Both the position numbers and the translations under genes were made by a program. From NCBI GenBank assembly GCA_947034885.2, contig OX344751.2:3782001-3846000 (forward strand): a DNA stretch of 64,000 bases, read 5' to 3'. The notes beneath the pieces are model-generated. The model saw nothing but the letters and a program-made list of their open reading frames with translations, made no database searches and was not told where the DNA came from. Every line of letters begins with the position of its first letter. Position 1 is the first letter of the stretch. The stretch is from Thuidium tamariscinum. Taxonomy: Eukaryota; Streptophyta; Bryopsida; Hypnales; Thuidiaceae. This document shows, piece after piece, positions 48,213-60,851 of this stretch.

Positions 48213-50026
48213 TATATATGGTAGAGGAATCCTTTATTAATTTGCACTCCATCAACAATCATTAGAGTATTGTATTTCAAACCAAAGTTGGAATGGATTT
48301 TTATTTTCTTCTAGGAATTTGTGTTCTTGTACTTTTTTGAGGTTTGGACCAATAAGTTAATGATACACAAGTGAGTGAGAAAGTAGGAAGTAATGAGCAG
48401 AAAAGTAGTTCTTGAATAATTTGAATTAGATGACTTTGGCTGTTGATTATGGGTCTAGCTCAACTTTTGTCTTTCAAAATTTGTAATAATTTCAATTCAA
48501 GAGATCGAATTAACAAATTTTCTCCAACCCCCAATCATTTGTATCAATGCACCTTTGAAGAAATTTGCTTTGCTTTGCCTTGCCATGCACTATCCTAAAT
48601 CATGTTCAAATGTCTTTATTTCATTGATTATGGTCCTTCTATATTATAATAAAAATTATGACAATCTATGAGAAGCCAATAACCCATTATTTCTTTTAAT
48701 ATAACTAAAGACAATGCTTTGAGAAATTCATAAATTTATCATTCAATGTTCAAATAATGCTTTTTGAAGTGCTTTGAAATCCTCTTTTAGTTGTCAATAA
48801 TATTCAATATATAACTAGATTATATTTAATAGTTATAGCTTATTTATGGTTATAAATATTCTTATCTTAATTTGCCAACTTTATCATATTTCTACATTAG
48901 AACATAAATTTCAATTTTTCACATGCAGTAATATATGCCAAAAATGTATTTTTATTTTTAAGTAATTGAAAACATCAAATCAAATTTTATATGGTTTTTA
49001 AAGAAATTTGAGAATAAAAATCATAGTAATTACAAAAATTCTCAAAATATATTTTTTAAAATGGGAATAATAATGACAAACATCATAGTGTAATTAGTGT
49101 TTTCTTTGAGCTCACACCAAGAGAAATTCAATAGACAAAAAGTTCAAAAGTGGTTGATATTTTGAATTGTCAAGTGTCACAAAAATTACAATTTATAATT
49201 TTAACAATTTTGAAAAAAATTACCATTAAATGAAAAGTAGATTCTTAAACTACATCTTCTTAGCTAACCTTAAAAGCATTTAAAATCACAAACATTATAG
49301 AGAATTCTAATGTGACTTTCAAAATGTCCATCAAGCTTACAATGTCCATTAATGGTTAAGGACATAAAGCCAAGTCCTAATTGTTCATCACCAAAGTCCA
49401 CATTTGTACTTATCACAATTGCCATTACAAGTTGTAACTTATAACCTTCTTACTTTTAAACTTGCTTGCTACACCTTTCAACCATAAAGATCAAAGATTG
49501 TGATTGAAAAATGTACAATCAACTAGTTATGTATGACAATTAATTTGTCACTAGCACAACTCATCAATTGTCTAAAATATTTTTGTCACTTCTCACTTCT
49601 CAAAGGTTGAGAATGATCTAATGTTAGTAGCCAAATTGAACCCCACATTTTGTCATTTGCAACTTCTTTTTCACTCACCCCACATTTTATTGCCATTTCA
49701 TAGAATGAAAAGTGACGAGGTTTGTAATAGTGACCATGATTGAGTTGAACAAAAGGAAGCCAACATATCTATGCAATAAAGTTTGATAATATTCTCATAT
49801 TTAATGGTTTAGGAGATTCAATTGAAGCTCTTCTGGGCCTATTTAGAAACTTTGGGTTGGAACCCAAATAAATGGAGTGTTTTGATTGGAACTTTGGATT
49901 GGTACTGTAGCTATTTTCCAATCAAAACAATCCCATTTATTTGGGCTCCAACCCAAGTTTTTTGGATGTAAACAAGCCTAGATGGAACCCACAATTGGGC
50001 TATCAAGCAACAGTTGCCAAGCTACC
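48213..50026. other. AT-rich intergenic DNA
   Basis: No gene is seen. Near 49840-49970 there is an imperfect inverted repeat around gggttggaacccaaataaat. Confidence 0.4.
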
Positions 50027-50034
50027 GCAAGCAT

Positions 50035-50332
50035 CAAGGTGTTTTTTTTTCATTTCTTGTGAAGTGCCAAAGTGCCAATATTTCATTTTATTGTGGAGCT
50101 CCAAATCTCAACATATATCCATATATTGGATAGAAAATATTATATTAGCACACAATACATATCTATCATTCTATTTTCATCCATCGTTTGGCAATTTCAT
50201 CCAATATTTCAATTTTTTTAAAAATTCATTGACAATTTCATCAAAAATTTACTGTTTTTTTCCTACAGGCTTGGTGCCGAGCCGAAAAATTTGATGCAAT
50301 TTTGCACCAAATCACCAGAAAAAAACCCACTG
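50035..50332. mobile_element. hAT-type MITE, 298 bp (copy 2)
   Basis: It starts CAAGGTGTTTT and ends AAACCCACTG, and is flanked by identical 8-bp GCAAGCAT (50027-50034 and 50333-50340). It has the same length and orientation as copy 1, with moderate divergence. Confidence 0.9.
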
Positions 50333-50487
50333 GCAAGCATATCGTTCTTTCCAATGGGGACTAAAATGAACTGTAGAAGAATCCCAACTGTAACCTAATG
50401 CCAGTGACTCGCCCTGTCCACTTGAAACCAAGTGCTGTATGGCGTCAATTATCAAGGTTCTGGTATTCCCCACAATTACACTCTGGT

Positions 50488-50696
50488 TCACAAAACATAA
50501 CCCATATGCTTTGCAAGCTCAACTTCTTCCCTGGAGTATATAAGCCGAGCAACTTCACCTGAAGCCTCACGCAGCCGGGTGCTCAGCACAGAGCGAACTA
50601 TTCTTTCGCCTTTTACTAAAGAATACCGTGCGCTGGGTACACCTACCGGCATACCCTTCTTTTTGGACTGCCCCTCACGGGGCCCAACCAACTGAA
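50488..50696 (-). pseudogene. unrecognised C-terminal coding fragment
   Basis: The minus frame encodes GQSKKKGMPVGVPSARYSLV, then STRLREASGEVARLIYSREE and VELAKHMGYVL with a stop. It looks like a real C-terminal exon but I do not recognise the family. Its 5' edge coincides with the terminal repeat of a decayed TTAA element beginning at 50697, which probably truncated it. Confidence 0.4.
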
Positions 50697-51200
50697 CCCC
50701 TAATCAGGACTCTTCAGTAATGCACTGAAAGCTCCCCACACGGAGTAGCACTAAAAAAATTTTGAAGGCAGTGTAAGCAGTCATCCGGACATTATTCAAA
50801 AGACCTTTCCAATGGTATATTACACGCCCCAGAATTTCAAAAATTGCAGTGGGAAATTGCAAAAAATCGCAAAAATCCATTACGCGCGCATGCACGAAAA
50901 CGTGGCAAAAAGAACCATAGTAAAAAATGACTACGGTTTTTTCAGACCATGTTTTGCTCTAGTGTTTAGACCATAAATTTGCCTTTTCAATACAATGCAA
51001 ATCATTTACTTTAACCAAAAGTACTCATTGGAGACTAAACTACTATGCAAGACCTCCCCCCTTTTGTATAAAATTCCAAAGCTAAACAATTACATTAGTG
51101 TCTTCCTTGAAAGGATTCTCGATCATCTATCGGACATTCATTGTCTACAAAGACTTTAGAGGGTTCAAATGAAAGTTCCTTCCTAAATGCTAGTGTACCT
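50697..51200. mobile_element. left part of a decayed TTAA element
   Basis: The edge reads TGAA-CCCCTAATCAGGACT. At about 327 bp inward, ctcattggagactaaac matches copy F at about 358 bp inward, and similarity continues through tgtataaaattc and atctat(c/t)ggacat. No right end could be found, so the limit given is approximate. Confidence 0.5.
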
Positions 51201-51204
51201 TGTC

Positions 51205-51322
51205 TTAGATACGTTTTTTTGCAAGTTCTGAATTCATAATAAATTCATAATCTAATGTTAATATTAGATACGTTTTTTTGCAAGTTCTGAATTCATAATG
51301 AATTCATAATCTAATATTAATA
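51205..51322. repeat. 59-bp tandem duplication (two copies)
   Basis: The unit ttagatacgtttttttgcaa followed by gttctgaattcataat is repeated at 51205 and 51264 with one or two differences. Confidence 0.9.
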
Positions 51323-51527
51323 TTATGTGTTGATCGTAAGTTGAAAGCTCTCACTTGCTAGGAAACCCTCTAAGACGCAGTTTTTGCAAAGTTTGAATTT
51401 GTATTTTATTGTAAGTAGTAACTCCAAACAATTCCCAATGGAAGTTCTTGACCCCTAAAATATAAATTTTTGCCCAGGAAGAAAGGAATCCTGTCTCCGC
51501 CCGTCTCCAGCAGTTGCAGCGTCTCAG

Positions 51528-51812
51528 CTAAAACAGAATGACGGCCACAAAGACCATAGCCACGAAGCCGTCCATGAACAACGGCAGGGCTAACGAAAGC
51601 CCCGCAAGCGCTCCAGAAAGCAAGTGCGAAGCAACTGCGACCATCTCATCTTTTTTCCGCCTCGCAAATGAAGACCCTCTCCGTCTCCAACGACCGTGGA
51701 TGGGAGATTCTCGCCGACGGCCACGACAATTGCAATTGTCTCTCACTTCAATTATGTCGCGCAAGATGGCAGTGCCGAAAGGCTCATCTCGACTTTCCTG
51801 CGTCAGGTCCAT
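51528..51812 (-). CDS. possible small membrane protein
   Basis: The minus ORF ends with a hydrophobic segment (GALAGLSLALPLFMDGFVAM then VFVAVILF) resembling a C-terminal membrane anchor; an internal ATG would give a 38-residue peptide consisting mostly of that segment. The N-terminal part is Arg-rich and low in distinguishing features. It lies upstream of, and divergent from, the gene starting at 52100, so it could instead be promoter DNA that happens to be open. Confidence 0.25.
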   Translation of the reverse strand: MDLTQESRDEPFGTAILRDIIEVRDNCNCRGRRRESPIHGRWRRRGSSFARRKKDEMVAVASHLLSGALAGLSLALPLFMDGFVAMVFVAVILF

Positions 51813-52099
51813 TCTTAAATTTCACCATCCAATCCTCCACCTGCTGACTGTGGTAGTAGAAATTCTTAAGAATGCATTAAAGTTTTAAAAAGATGGGTCA
51901 TGATTGACTCTTGTGTGACGCTATGCTATGCTTTTTGATCGAGCAGCTGTTGTGGAAGTACTCACTGTCTCGCTTCCGCTTCGGCCAACTTGGTCTTCAA
52001 TCCTCGGAGGACTTGCTCTATTTTCGATTTCCGTGGTGAGGTTAGGTTCTTGATCGGGAAGTGCTGGCGCCGTGCGTCTCCGAACGTTTGAATTAAGCC

Positions 52100-53713
52100 A
52101 TGGCGTCCGGCGCTGAGGTAATGAGCAATTTTCCGAATTGCTGAATGGGTGATGTTGACGAGATTGTGATGATAATCAGGTCACTTGTCTAGCAATTGGA
52201 AAATTATTCTTGGTTTCGTCGTGTGCGTCGGTGTGGGTTTCTTTTTTCTTTTCTCGGAAAGCAATAGAAGTTTCATTTCGACACCATAGAGTACGAATTG
52301 CAGCCAACGAAGCTACCGGCGGCAACTGGATACGAGGTCTTTTCTTTTGCTTTTTGCCTTTGGTGTAAGTTTTAGAGTCAATTGTGACCATTTGCTTTGA
52401 GGGAGTCGTGAGCTCGAACTGAATTTGAGAGGGGGTTTCTTAACTGTTTGCTTCTTGTTTGGTTTTTGGGCACTTGATGTGTGCAGATCTTTTTGTTTGT
52501 GTGGCCAGTTCTCTTGAGTGTAAATGCGAAGTCATCAATCGTGTGTTGAAGTTTGAGCTATTTAATGAACGTCGAGCTGAAAGTTTAAGCGCTGCTCTGT
52601 TGTAGTACAAATTGACAGCATTCTTCGGAAATTTTTGGTGGTAATTAATTGAATTTGGTATGCCATTTTCGTACCTGTAGTAAGTGAAGTTTTGCTTTGG
52701 CCTTGTTTATTGCATGGGACCATGTTTGGAGCATGATACTTAAGCGTTCTGCGAGATACTCAGCAGATTGCTAATGAGCAGAAATACCTATGTGACTGGT
52801 TTTAATTATAATTTTGTTCAGCAGTTATCAGAGTTTTCAGATTATCGCTGCAGGAATTCAATCTCGTAAATTTTTGCACAATTTCAATCTGTTGTGGATG
52901 ACTACCTCCCATTTAAGACATCCTTGTTTTCTTTCTTCCTTCCTCTGCACGCGCTTCCCCAAATTAGATTACTGAGACGACGCATTGGTGCAGGTTGCCA
53001 AGACGAAGGAGGGAGAACTGCAATCCACCTTGACGAAGCAGGAGCTCAGTCACAGTCAACCGCCCGCAGCCGATGAAGTCGTCCCGAATGACGGTGTGAA
53101 CGATTTGAGCAAATCCAAGAAGTCACATGGAGTTCATAACCGGAAGAGTTCCAGTTCATCAGACCGCGGCAGTGGCAGCCATGGCTTTCTACCAGGACTC
53201 ATGAAGAAGATTGGTTTTGGGAGCCAAGAATTGAAGGCAAAGGATACTCACGCATCGGAGTCGCACCTGTCAGGTATACCGCGCTCCACTAGCCACGAAG
53301 TCAAGAATGCCGGAGACGGAGAGCACCAGCACCACCATCGCCGCGGCACTCGAGACAAAGAAACTTTCGGATCCGAGGACGGAGACCGAGAACATCGCGA
53401 CTTGTTTGGCAGTGGAGACGTGGAGTATCAACAAAACGCCGAAAGGGCCAACTCGCTGTTCGGTTTCGAGGACACGAAATTTGAGAGCGGAGAGAAAGGG
53501 CGTGACCTCTATGGCAGCGACGATCCCGACACACTGAGCTTCCGCGAGAAGGCGAACATTGTCGGTTCCGCTGATGCTGATGCCGACGACATTGAGCGGA
53601 CAAGCAACATTTTCGGCGATGAGAATGCGGAAGACAGCGACGACGAGGTCGGCTCTGAAGACAAACTCAAACGTAAGAAGAAGGTTCACAATGGGCATTC
53701 TGTTCTCGACTAA
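52100..53713 (+). CDS. acidic Ser-rich protein with FGSxD repeats, two exons
   Basis: Exon 1 (52100-52117, MASGAE) ends GAG-gtaatg; exon 2 (52994-53713) starts after ggtgcag in phase 0. The product is 245 residues and intact. An N-terminal Lys/Ser-rich part leads to HGFLPGLMKKIGFGSQE, a His-rich patch (EHQHHHRR), then an acidic half with about six related motifs: TFGSEDGD, LFGSGD, LFGFED, LYGSDD, IVGSAD and IFGDEN, spaced about 16-18 residues. It ends basic (KLKRKKKVHNGHS). I know no family with this array. It is likely disordered and soluble, with no signal peptide or membrane segment. The 876-bp first intron and the GC-rich upstream DNA look like a normal expressed gene. Function unknown. 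Confidence 0.85.
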
Positions 53714-56309
53714 CTTAAGGTGGTGGCGTTATGGGGTCACAATTTTTTCTATCACCAGATCTTTCTTGCCTTTTCTTTTGTGAGATTTCTCCCTGGTCTC
53801 CTTCGGGGGTCTGAAATCATAACTGTGGCATAGTTGAATGAGTGACAATGAGTGTGCTACAGCCAATGATAGTGTGCTAAGAGTACATGATATTCCAGAA
53901 TGTCATTTTAGAGGTCAAATTTATGGGGTTTGATTGTATATGGTTGTGCACGTATCAAGCAACTCTGAATGGATGCAGCTTTACTCTGTGGAGTTCATAG
54001 AGCTTCATGTGAACTTTATTTCTATTTTTAATAAGTATGAATCATGCTGTGTAAATTGCTCCATAAGTCCATATGATCTAGAAACGGTCAATTGTCTTTG
54101 AACTTTGATTAAAACGCTGGATTCTTTCAAATGGTAGATGCAAGATTTTCATTGAACTTTCAAGGAATTGATTAGCAATGGTGAAAATTTTGACATCTGG
54201 AGAATGATGGGAGAAACAAATTCTGCAAGGTTATAACTCATTCCCCTAAAATGGGGCACTTCCATCTCCTCGTTCATCTTGGATCTTGCAGAGCAAGTAA
54301 TTCCCCTGTGAAACTCCCTCAATATGCTGGTGTTTGTTGTCTACGGTATCCTCTTCCGAAACATGAGTTTGTTGGCTTGTAGGAAATGGTAGTTCTTTTT
54401 TAGAAATCTCTCTGTCGATTGAAGTTAGCTTGCACGCACGCTAAGGAGTATGCGGTTGAATTGAGTTTTTGCTATCTGCGAACCAGAATTCCTTTTGAAG
54501 CCCCATGTAGGATTTTCATGCAAAAAATTGGGATACTTGTATGCAAGCTATGTAATCAAAACAGACCTGTGAGTACGGTATTAGAGCATGTGCAATTTAA
54601 TTGCTGAGGGATTAATATGAAGAACCTTGTTTCAATGCTCATTTGAATTCTTTCAAGAAAGGATCATTCAGTATGTATTTGAGTTATTTGTAAAGTCTCC
54701 CCCACTTTGGGCATGACTTTTTTTGAAGTTGAGAAGGCAACTATAGTTGAAGCGTCAAACTTTTTTGCAAGATACCTATGTCATACGACTTCAAAAGTGG
54801 GGATTAAACTTTTTTAGGTACCATTTTGATGGAAAAATAAGTTTCATACCCACTTTCATTTCAATTTTTTTAACTCAACTGGCTTTTTCACAAAACTCAT
54901 GGGTTAAAAACCCAATTTAGGATACTTTACAAATAACTCAAATATGTGCAGTTTGTTTTCTGATCTTGAGTCTTCTTGGTAATAGAAGACTCAAGATGTG
55001 CCTCCGACATGTTTGCACTCAATATTGAAAGACTGAGTTTAGTGAGAGTCTCAAGGGTGAATCTTGATACACCTTTGAACTATAATTCTTTTGCTAACTC
55101 CACTTCTAACACCAAGTACAAATATTCCTTTTTATCCCTATTAAAATGTTTTCACTTGGAGTTTGTAAATTGCCAGTATTAATAGATAGGTAGAAGTTAA
55201 CTTACAACTTGGTTTCTTATATGCATTGTAAGTTGCATAACCCCTACCCCCAACTGTAGTTTTCGAGATATTCCATTATCGCCTTGCTCTCTGAATTTCA
55301 TCGTTTCACTCTAGATTATGCGATCCTCGAACACTTTTGATATTGAATGACTATAGATGCACTCCGTTTCAAAAAGATCTTACTTACCAGACTCTAAATC
55401 TTGATTACCATGTTTGATATACAGATTAGGGAGCCACTTTCTATCTACCCTACTATACTCTATAGATCCTACCAAATCCATTTAAAAAGTGATACCACCA
55501 TTCCCAATGGTATTAGTATGTGAGCATGAAAGTGTGAGCATGTGAGCCTTAAGCATATATAAGTATGTATGATGCAACCATTGAAAGTGTTTATAACATA
55601 AACACCTATAATAATATGTATGATATATTCTATTTATAACATATACATACTATTAACGTAGAAGGTTACTATAATATAGACACTTATATTATAGGTGTAT
55701 AATCTTTTAGGCTCAAAGGCTCACATAATAGCAACCCTCCTGCCATACCCAAGTCCAATTAAGTCATTCACTTAACAAGCATTTGCGTACAAGACCAATA
55801 CTTGCAATTGATGGATATAAACATTAGAAACCATATATTAAGCAAATATTGTTTTAATTGAAGACTTAACACAAGCATTCTTAACTTCTAAATGTCGAAG
55901 GCACCAAATTTTGGTATTAAAATAACTTTGAAGTTAAATATAACCTTACTAAGTTATTATTTAATAGTGTGTACAATTGATAAATTCTTTTTGAAATTTA
56001 GTTTTATCATCAAAATATCCAATTTTATAAATGATATATATATATTATAATTATTTTATTCAAGATTTTACACAAGGGTGCTTGTTGCAAATCTTGAATT
56101 TCTAAGTATTGAAGTTTTTTCAAAACGATCCTCAAATACACTAAATCTTGAATAATTAATCTCAATTTGATAAGTGAAAAGAGAATTAAAAGACTTCAAA
56201 TCACATTTATAATTTTAACCCCTTCAATGATCAAATATTATACTCCTTCAATTAATAAGTGATATTATTCTATTTTCTTATCTCTAACATGTTTACTTTG
56301 TATTTCTAT
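53714..56309. other. downstream and intergenic DNA
   Basis: The first few hundred bases are probably the 3' untranslated region of the preceding gene. The rest is AT-rich and holds one MITE (54677-54943). No gene is supported. Confidence 0.4.
54677..54943. mobile_element. MITE, 267 bp
   Basis: The terminal inverted repeat is ATTTGAGTTATTTGTAAAGT at the left and its complement at the right. ATGT lies outside both ends; alternatively the duplication is TA with one base trimmed from each end (Stowaway-like). It is non-coding. Confidence 0.75.
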
Positions 56310-57188
56310 TAAAATTTTAAATTTTTACGGGGACCCTGTTGGGGAACTTCGAGGGAAGGTCGTTGGGAACGCCGTTGGGAAAGCGTGGAATTAGGGTTTG
56401 CCTTTGTCCGTTCTTTTGATGTTGTTCTGGCTATGGTGATGAACGACTGATGGGGCCGGAAGTTAGATGAGTTACTTGCTGGAGAGTTTGACGAAGAAGG
56501 AGGGTATGGTATCTTCACTTGAATGGCACTGGAGATCCGAGTTCTAGGTACACTCTTCTTCCGAGCGTTTCCCTCTTCCTCTTTGTTTTTAAAAGTTGAT
56601 TGAATTGCAGAAATTTGTCACATTGATTTTTTTTGCGGTTTTCGGGATTGTGGAAGAACAGGAGCTTTCAATCAGGTTGAGGGCAGGATGTCTTTGTGAA
56701 GCTTAGAGTTCCTGTTTTCGAAGTATGTTTGGAGGTTAGATGGATTCGAGATTTGATCATGTACGTCAACGGGGATTTGTTTGTCCAGATTTGAACTATC
56801 CACACTGCATTATGGGCTCTTTGTTAATGAAACTTATCAAAATGTTGGCAATTTGTTCAATTTAGAGCAAAATCCAAGAAGCTCAAGAAAGGCCTTGGCT
56901 GCATTTAGGGTTAAATCCTAGCAATGAATCTCTGCGGGAGCTCCAGCGAATTCTCGTTGCCCAACTATCTCCTGTGATTCGCTTAACTCTCTATTGCAAT
57001 TTCAGTGCAATTTTTCTGAACGACTCCGATCACGTGTGTTGTAGGTGCCTCATGTTTCTAGAGACGAGCCGTAACGATGTGGGACAGAGATTTCGGAAAA
57101 GTCTGTAAATTTTGTGCCCGTTGAATTGCTTGAATTTTGTTATTGATGCCGCTCGCTGATTCAGACCGCACGTCTAATTTGGAGGAAG

Positions 57189-58991
57189 ATGGCCGCCCGA
57201 GGACGTGGGCGGGGCAGAGGCCGCGGCGGAGGACCAGGCGCTCAATTTCTGCCTCGCGATGACGATGGCAACATCGTATTCAATAAAAAGCAGGACGGAC
57301 CACCACCTCTTTTCCCTGTGAGCACGCAGAACTTTTTTTTTTGTAGTTTGAATTTTAGTCCCGGCCTTCTGTTTTGGCCTGAAACTAGTGCCCTAAAAAT
57401 TCAAGGAGAGGCGCAAATGTCAAGAAGATTCCATTGCAAACATGAGAATTAGGGTTTTTCAAATGACGCAGAGAATCGAACGGCTTCCTGACTTGCCCAC
57501 CATATCCAAGAGAGACGAAATGCTGGTGGCTCGGCGACATCACCTGCAAAAGGCATGGGAGTGTTCTCCGTATTACGTCGAAAAGACCAAATCAAAGATG
57601 GGTATGTTTCTGGAGAGATTTCTTTCGTAAGTAATAGTTTCTATCGTGTGCATTTGCTTACTCCTTTGCTCGTCTGGTCTGATTGTAAGTTAGTTGGTTT
57701 CTCTTGGGACTTGCGATGTTGATCTGACCGTTGGAAAAGACAATTTCGCATTTTTTGCAGAAGGTATTGTGGCCGAAATCGATCGCTACTCAGATCGATA
57801 TCGAACCAACAAAAGAGCAAATCGTGTGCCACTGAATTCTGTGCTGAAATTGACCGGTGCTTCATTTCCAGTCGAGCTTTTGGGTCAAGGTCGTATTCGA
57901 CTTCAGTTACTTACACCTGCTTCATTCTTTCGTTGCTTCAAAGTGCTATTCGTCGATGTCTTTCAGCATGTGTGCACTTAGGATTTTCTAACAGTGGTGA
58001 TCAGCTTGCAGGTCGTGGCCGGGGAAGAGGGAGCTTACCGCCGGGTTCCACTCCGTGGCTGTTACAGACAAGTTTGGCAAAAACTGGTTAGTTTCTGATT
58101 CTCTTCTGCTGCCGTGAGTTTATTCTTTACTAATTCTTCGACAAGGTATGGCCAGTTTACTTCTTAACGAAGCAATGCACAAGTAGTACAATTCACCGAA
58201 GCAACTGCATTTGATGGAGAAGTGTGCATTTGAATTGCAGATTTACATCGACTGGATCAGCTTGCGTCGTTGGAGCAAAAACGCCTGAAAGACGAGGTAA
58301 CTAATAACAGCTGTTGTACTGACATCTTAGAATGGAGCATATGACATTCCACATTGTGATTTATAAAGAGTATTAACTATGACGTTTTGGTAATTAGATT
58401 TCTCGAAATTCTATTGTTTGAGCACCAGAGATTCTAATCAGTTAGTACTCTTGTTTATTATTTGCTTTAATGTAGGAAAAAGGTGAGAAAGAGGGTGAAG
58501 AGAAGAAACCTGGAGAAGGTGAGGACGCCGATGGCGAGAACGAAGAGCTCGAGGACGAGGAAGAAGAGCTTGGAGACGATGACTATGCCCAGGTTCGTCG
58601 TGCTTTTTTAGTATATTGGAATTCTTTGATCGATGGCATTTTTCTCATTTTAACATCCTTTCTAGTTCCAGATGTCTTTCTAGGGCACGAGCCCTAGGCA
58701 AGGATCACTGTAGAATCGTCAATATCCATCTATTGCCAACTCTTCGGTTCTGTATTGTGCTTCAGGCCTTTGGATTCGACGATGATGAAGATTATGAGGT
58801 GGACGACGGTGGAGATGATGGTATGCACCTTCATTTTTTATATCGTGGGTTCTTTGAATCTGAACAAACGTTCAGTAATTAAGCAGATGTCTCATCCATC
58901 GCCATCTTGTACAATCATGGACCTATGACTCAATTATTTTTTTCTGACTCCTGATAATCATGTTTGTGAAACAGACGGACCAGTATACTAG
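57189..58991 (+). CDS. RPC31: DNA-directed RNA polymerase III subunit RPC31 (RPC7-like)
   Basis: Eight exons: 57189-57317, 57472-57601, 57761-57889, 58012-58087, 58241-58296, 58476-58592, 58766-58820 and 58975-58991. The product, about 235 residues, starts with an RG-rich stretch (AARGRGRGRGRGGGPG), then GPPPLFP, RIERLPDLPTISKRDE, WECSPYYVEK, VAEIDRYSDRY and FPVELLGQG, and ends in a Glu/Asp-rich tail closing with GPVY. The RG start, the SPYY-then-DRYSD order and the acidic tail identify RPC31, the Pol III subunit that works with RPC82 and RPC34 in promoter opening. All introns are GT-AG. One problem: exon 4 ends with one A too many in a run of six (58079-58084) to keep the clear frame of exon 5. 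GC-rich DNA at 56.3-57.2 kb is probably its promoter and leader. Confidence 0.85.
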
Positions 58992-59688
58992 CGGCAGATG
59001 GGCCGATAGCTTATTCCCCAAACCTGGTTCTTCACCGAATGTAACATTGTTTACGGTAAATCCTCTTTTTGTATTTCGCTCTGAATCCTTGTTTTGTAAT
59101 CTTTTCAGGTTCGTGTTAACTCTGGCTATGCATGTTCATTGAAGACTGGTTTGTCATGGACTTCAAACGCCTTCAGTTTTACCCATTTAAGTGAACTCCA
59201 TGCTTGATTTTCAGGTTAGGCATATGTCTTTCGCCATTCATTTATTGACAGCATCGAAGGCCCCTTGCTCATCTCCAGGCTTTACTTTGAGTTAGAAGCC
59301 TAACGCTATCCATCCACCTTTGAGCTACAAGAGGAATTCTTGCAAGAGCTTCAGTCTTTTATGTTCCTCAGTCTGGCTATTTTCGGACATCCGGAGTCTT
59401 TTTTATTGCTCCATAGTGTCTCTCGATTATATTTACAGCAAGGGCTTCAAGCCTGATGATTCGATGTATGTTGCCTGAACCGAAACTCGTTGTGAGCCTC
59501 ACCCCAAAATCTCGGCTTGGAACTTCGAAGCCTGCATTGGTACCTCCCAAAAATGTTCTTATTTCGAAGGCTTCCAAATCATGCGTGTCGGTTTGGAGAT
59601 ATGATGGTACCAGGATCTCAAACTGCAAAATAAGTGTATTTTGAATGAAGATTTGGACAACTTCATGGAATTTTAAGAAGTGTGTATC
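58992..59688 (+). other. 3' region of the RPC31 gene
   Basis: No further coding is recognised. The composition remains moderate in GC until about 59.65 kb, consistent with a 3' untranslated region or an adjacent decayed sequence. A minus ORF (59377-59628) has no known motif. Confidence 0.35.
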
Positions 59689-59692
59689 TTAA

Positions 59693-60847
59693 CCCTTTGA
59701 AGTCCCAAGACCTCTTTTCACTAAAAAAACTGCCATTTCTCTAATTGCAATGAGCAATTTCATTTATGTATTTGTTTATCTATTCGTATTTATCCATAGG
59801 ATATTGCACTCGATTATTGGAAGAATGTGTAGAAGGAATTTTGAAACTTTGATTGAGTAGATTGTAGAATATTTGCATTCAAGTGAAGAAAATAAGTTTT
59901 TTCACACCTTGCTTGATTAGATTTTTGGCCTTTGAATCTTTTTAGTCTATAATTATTGCACTCCTAACTTTGTAAGGATGGGTTGGTCTGTGTGGAAATC
60001 ATACTTTTTTGAACCATGGGAATCATCTATTTTAAAAAATTTCAAAAATATTCATTGGAGACTAAACCATTGTTCATAATTTTTGCCTTTTTGTATAAAA
60101 TTCAAAGATGAATAGTTGCAATTTTATCTTACATACAAGAAATCTTTGTCATCTATTGGACACCTAGTGTCCATAGTAGCATTACTTGGCTAATGATGAA
60201 TTCCTAGTTTTTGATGTTGGAGAATTGAGTTGAAAGTTGGAGAATATTAAAAAAAAATTTAAATTTAAAGTTTGATTTTCATTCTTAAGAAAATTTGTTT
60301 AGTAGTAGATACAAAATAGGAAGAGAATCTAAATTTTTAATAGGTCCAGAATGGAATTAAAATACACCAATCTAAATGGTGAGGTTATTTATAGAAGCAA
60401 AGTCAACTTTATGAAACTTTTATATATTGTGAAATTTGAGTTAAAGAAATGAATTCTATAAGTTATTTTTTGAAGATATTGTAATGATTGCCTATAAAAT
60501 AAAAAGCTATATAATTTTCACATCACTAATTCAAATAAAATGAACCAAAGGTCACATGCAAACAAAAGTATAATCTTTGAGGAAACATAAATTAAAAATT
60601 AAAATTTGAGGTTTTTGTGATGAATTCAATCTTTTGTGATTTTTTATGTCACGAGAAAAAATACTTTTGAACTTGGGGGGCATTTCTTTGGCTCCTAGGG
60701 TCTAATTGAAATAAAAATATATGCCTAGAAAGATGTGGTGATTTTCTAATTTCAAATAAAAATTAGATAATCATATCAAAAACCAATGTCATACAAGCCC
60801 ATCCAAATTTCCAAGAATCCTAAGGCAAAACTTTAGGACTTAAAAGG
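59693..60847. mobile_element. TTAA element (copy F, 1155 bp)
   Basis: TTAA lies at 59689-59692 and 60848-60851. The ends are CCCTTTGAAGTCC and, in reverse complement, CCTTTTAAGTCC. It is related to the decayed copy at 50697. A second, degenerate end-like sequence (ggctcctagggtctaa) occurs inside at about 60690, so it may be composite. Confidence 0.65.
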
Positions 60848-60851
60848 TTAA

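Noticed and set aside
47907-50332. LTR retrotransposon with 298-bp LTRs
   Set aside because: Each repeat has its own different 8-bp duplication and hAT-like ends, so they are two separate MITEs.
53270-53698. Minus-strand ORFs opposite the FGSxD-repeat gene
   Set aside because: They are shadow frames of the GC-rich coding exon on the plus strand.
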